DNA of 7,220 bases from Christensenella sp. UBA1259 (lineage in GTDB: Bacteria > Bacillota > Clostridia > Christensenellales > Borkfalkiaceae). The stretch's first letter is position 1. Each line of letters begins with the position of its first letter. The notes beneath the pieces were generated by a model. The model was not told where the DNA came from and made no database searches. It worked only from the letters and a program-made list of their open reading frames with translations. The stretch spans positions 1 through 7,220 of the forward strand of contig DBVR01000045.1 in assembly GCA_002308755.1 (NCBI GenBank), in the 5' to 3' direction. The position numbers and the translations under genes were made by a program. Shown one piece after another: positions 5,851 to 7,220 of this stretch.

Positions 5851-6243
5851 ATGGAAGAAAATATAAACGTAGAAGAACAGACCGTTTCCGAGAAAACGGC
5901 TGAAGTAACCGAAGAACCCGCCAAGGAAACTCCCGCGGCGGAAGGTGGCGAAGCGACCGCTAATGCGGAAGCGGGCGAAAATTCTTCGGCGATAAAGGAA
6001 GGCGGAAAAGAAGGAAGAAAATTCGTCAAACGTCTTCCCAAAAAGAGAGTGTGCGCCTTCTGTCAGTCGAAAGCGGAAACTATCGACTACAAGGACGTAA
6101 ACACCCTGAAAAAGTATATTACGGAAGGCGGGAAAATTCTTCCCCGCCGTATGACGGGTACCTGCGCCAAACATCAGCGCGTCTTGTCGCAAGCGATAAA
6201 GCGTGCGAGACTCGTCGATCTTCTGCCCTTTAAAGGCGAGTAA
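5851..6243 (+). CDS. rpsR: Small ribosomal subunit protein bS18 with acidic N-terminal extension
   Basis: S18 pairs with S6 in the platform of the 30S subunit. The conserved core runs from about residue 57 to 130 and shows the zinc-binding type with Cys68, Cys71, Cys105 and His108. Other family landmarks are IDYKDVNTLKKYI (78-90), GKILPRRMTGT (94-104), KHQRVLSQAIKRAR (107-120) and LLPF (124-127). Typical S18 has about 75-80 residues, and this one has 130. Residues 1-50 are rich in Glu, Ala and Thr and look disordered. The start is well supported by AGGAG (5839-5843) 7 bases upstream. There is no in-frame ATG or GTG between it and the core. A strong terminator follows, which makes it the last gene of the operon. 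Confidence 0.97.
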   Translation: MEENINVEEQTVSEKTAEVTEEPAKETPAAEGGEATANAEAGENSSAIKEGGKEGRKFVKRLPKKRVCAFCQSKAETIDYKDVNTLKKYITEGGKILPRRMTGTCAKHQRVLSQAIKRARLVDLLPFKGE

Positions 6244-6259
6244 TTACCTTAAAAAACGC

Positions 6260-6294
6260 AAAATCCCGCGGCACGTTCGCGGGATTTTCTTTTT
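6260..6294 (+). terminator. Intrinsic terminator of rpsF-ssb-rpsR, possibly bidirectional
   Basis: A perfect 11-bp stem (6260-6270 with 6278-6288, core TCCCGCG/CGCGGGA) and 7-base loop is followed by CTTTTT. It lies 16 bases after the rpsR stop. On the minus strand the stem is followed by GCG and six Ts, so it may also stop transcripts coming from the convergent flippase side. Confidence 0.93.
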
Positions 6295-6316
6295 CAAAAA
6301 ATAATTTAAAAAATTT

Positions 6317-6412
6317 TTAAAAAACGGGGTTCAAACGCTTTACAAAAAAACGCGAAAGTTGTAATATATTGACTGTTGAAAGCGTTAAGTTTTCAGCGAC
6401 GAAATCGCTCAT
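6317..6412 (-). CDS. Possible 31-residue small protein downstream of the flippase gene
   Basis: A short minus-strand frame begins MSDFVAENLTL and ends in LNPVF. AAGGGGG (6419-6425) lies 6 bases before the ATG at 6412; an in-frame ATG at 6415 has only 3 bases of spacing. The frame could extend in phase back to an ATG at 6430. It ends 23 bases before the bidirectional terminator and begins 63 bases after the flippase stop, so it could be the last gene of that operon. The peptide has alternating hydrophobic residues and a basic C-terminal half (Arg, Lys, Arg), which could suit membrane contact. Codon use is less like the neighbours (several TTA, TCA, ACA, AAT). I do not recognise it. The same bases can be read as a plus-strand RNA, so this call is tentative. 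Confidence 0.33.
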   Translation of the reverse strand: MSDFVAENLTLSTVNILQLSRFFVKRLNPVF

Positions 6413-6470
6413 CATTTTCCCCCTTATCATATATTATTCAGGAAGCAGTAAACTTTGTTTATTGCTTTTT
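6339..6470 (+). ncRNA. Candidate small RNA with promoter boxes and terminator-like end
   Basis: On the plus strand TTTACA (6339-6344), a 17-base spacer and TAATAT (6362-6367) could start a transcript near 6374. It would contain a hairpin AGCGA (6395-6399) with TCGCT (6405-6409), an open CCCCCTT (6419-6425), and the hairpin 6443-6467 followed by Ts, giving about 95-100 bases. C-rich open segments that target ribosome binding sites are known in Firmicutes small RNAs. The -10 box has two mismatches and the DNA is AT-rich, so chance matches are easy. It competes with the minus-strand small ORF for the same bases. Confidence 0.27.
6443..6470 (+). terminator. AT-rich terminator-like hairpin
   Basis: AAGCAGTAAAC (6443-6453) pairs with GTTTATTGCTT (6457-6467) over a 3-base TTT loop, followed by TTT and then G. 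The stem has one G-U pair when read as plus-strand RNA. On the minus strand that pair becomes a C-A mismatch and no T-run follows. It therefore fits plus-strand termination better, either as a back-up for rpsR read-through or as the end of a small RNA. Confidence 0.42.
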
Positions 6471-6475
6471 GAATT

Positions 6476-7220
6476 TTAAACGCCTTCCGCGCGTTTTTCT
6501 CTCCTTTTTTTCCGAAATTCCGACTTTATAAACTCTATATCCGCAAGTCCGCAACCCAAAGCGCAAACAAGGTACACGGCGGTAACCAGCGCAGTGCAAA
6601 GCGCCGTACATAAAAACGTGCCCAAAGATTTTAACAGCAGTTTTTCCGCTATCGCGCCCAAGGATATCGCGGGCAGCGTCAAAACCGCGGACAGCAGGAA
6701 AAATCCCGTAAACTCCGGCTTTTCGGGGCATTTCTTTCCGATAAGCATAAGGTTTAGAATCGTCGTTAAAACGTACACGAAGGAAAACCCGACGAGAAGC
6801 GCGTATATCCCGATAAATTTCGGCAGAAACCAGACCGAAAGGAGCATAAGAACCCCGCTTATTATACAGTAGACGAGCGCCCTTTTTTCGCACCCCACGG
6901 AATTAAGAATACTCGTCGTTATCCCCGAAAGCCCTATGAACGGCACTAAAAACGCCGACGCCGTAAGGTATTTACCGCAATCGTAACTGCCGAACACGAT
7001 AAGCCCTATCTCTTCCCCGCACACGGTAAAAAGCGGAATAAAGGCGCAGGACAAAAAAGTAGTGAATTTAAGCGCCCTTTCTACGTCCGATTTAAGTGCG
7101 AAACGCTTTTTGCCGTAGTAGTTTTCGGATATTTCGGGAATAAGTACCAAAGTAAAGGACGTAATAAGCGTGGACGGCACGAAAAGCAGCGGCACCGCCT
7201 GCCCCGCCGCCGAGCCGAAC
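6476..7220 (-). CDS. SpoVB/MurJ-type flippase (MOP superfamily), C-terminal part, cut by window edge
   Basis: About 247 C-terminal residues are visible, and the frame is open to the window edge, so the true start lies beyond it. The fragment has about seven hydrophobic segments separated by short charged loops and ends in a basic tail (KSEFRKKRREKR), typical for the cytoplasmic end of a transporter. The stretch with AVPLLFVPSTLI and VLIPEISE resembles the conserved middle of SpoVB and related polysaccharide exporters, which flip lipid-linked sugars across the membrane. This fits the MOP superfamily (MATE, Wzx, MurJ, SpoVB). A SpoVB-like or wall-precursor flippase is the best guess, but the exact subfamily cannot be decided from this half. 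The GTG at 7195 is internal and not a credible start. It is convergent with rpsR. Confidence 0.82.
   Translation of the reverse strand, partial: FGSAAGQAVPLLFVPSTLITSFTLVLIPEISENYYGKKRFALKSDVERALKFTTFLSCAFIPLFTVCGEEIGLIVFGSYDCGKYLTASAFLVPFIGLSGITTSILNSVGCEKRALVYCIISGVLMLLSVWFLPKFIGIYALLVGFSFVYVLTTILNLMLIGKKCPEKPEFTGFFLLSAVLTLPAISLGAIAEKLLLKSLGTFLCTALCTALVTAVYLVCALGCGLADIEFIKSEFRKKRREKRAEGV

Noticed and set aside
5704..6192. Minus-strand frames opposite ssb and rpsR (5704-6192, 5778-6041)
   Set aside because: They are antisense shadows of two secure genes, made long by the Glu/Lys-rich codons of the S18 tail.
6436..6453. Resemblance of TCAGGAAGCAGTAAAC to the SRP RNA loop region
   Set aside because: SRP RNA needs a GGAA-type tetraloop flanked by long pairing arms with conserved internal loops. 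None is present here, so the short match is chance.
6369..6479. Plus-strand 36-codon frame starting at TTG 6369
   Set aside because: It has no ribosome binding site, the start codon overlaps the putative -10 region, and it reads through the hairpin at 6443-6467.
6459..6893. Other frames over the flippase gene (6459-6893 minus, 6594-6872 plus)
   Set aside because: They overlap the membrane-protein frame, which alone shows regular hydrophobic segments and family-like motifs.

Overview
The window looks like a chromosomal segment of a low-to-moderate-GC Firmicute, most likely a Clostridia-type bacterium. Four things suggest this: the order hrcA-grpE-dnaK under a CIRCE operator, the order rpsF-ssb-rpsR, a DnaK without the N-terminal insert typical of Gram-negative DnaK, and sigma-A promoters with 17-bp spacers and strong AAGGAG-type ribosome binding sites. 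The genus cannot be read from the sequence. No rRNA, tRNA, CRISPR array or insertion sequence is visible. No gene-free stretch exceeds 300 bases.

Positions 1-2275 (minus strand) hold the class I heat-shock operon. A consensus promoter (2247-2275) and a CIRCE operator (2209-2235) precede hrcA (1138-2169), grpE (607-1125) and the first 194 codons of dnaK (1-584, cut by the window edge). HrcA should repress its own operon through CIRCE. GrpE is the nucleotide exchange factor for DnaK.

Positions 2276-4975 (plus strand) hold the least familiar part of the window. A divergent consensus promoter (2383-2411) drives an 840-residue protein that I do not recognise. It has an Arg-rich cytoplasmic tip, one N-terminal membrane anchor, and an outside portion dominated by about ten repeats of 41-48 residues, followed by a unique C-terminal domain. 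Three central repeats are almost identical.

Positions 4976-6294 (plus strand) hold the rpsF-ssb-rpsR operon (ribosomal protein S6, single-stranded DNA-binding protein, ribosomal protein S18). It has its own promoter, a structured leader that fits an S6:S18 autoregulatory site and can pair with the rpsF ribosome binding site, and a strong intrinsic terminator. S18 carries an unusual acidic N-terminal extension of about 50 residues.

Positions 6295-7220 hold the C-terminal part of a SpoVB/MurJ-type flippase on the minus strand, convergent with rpsR. The gap between them has two competing readings. One is a 31-codon minus-strand ORF with a good ribosome binding site. The other is a plus-strand small RNA with promoter-like boxes, a C-rich loop and a terminator-like hairpin.
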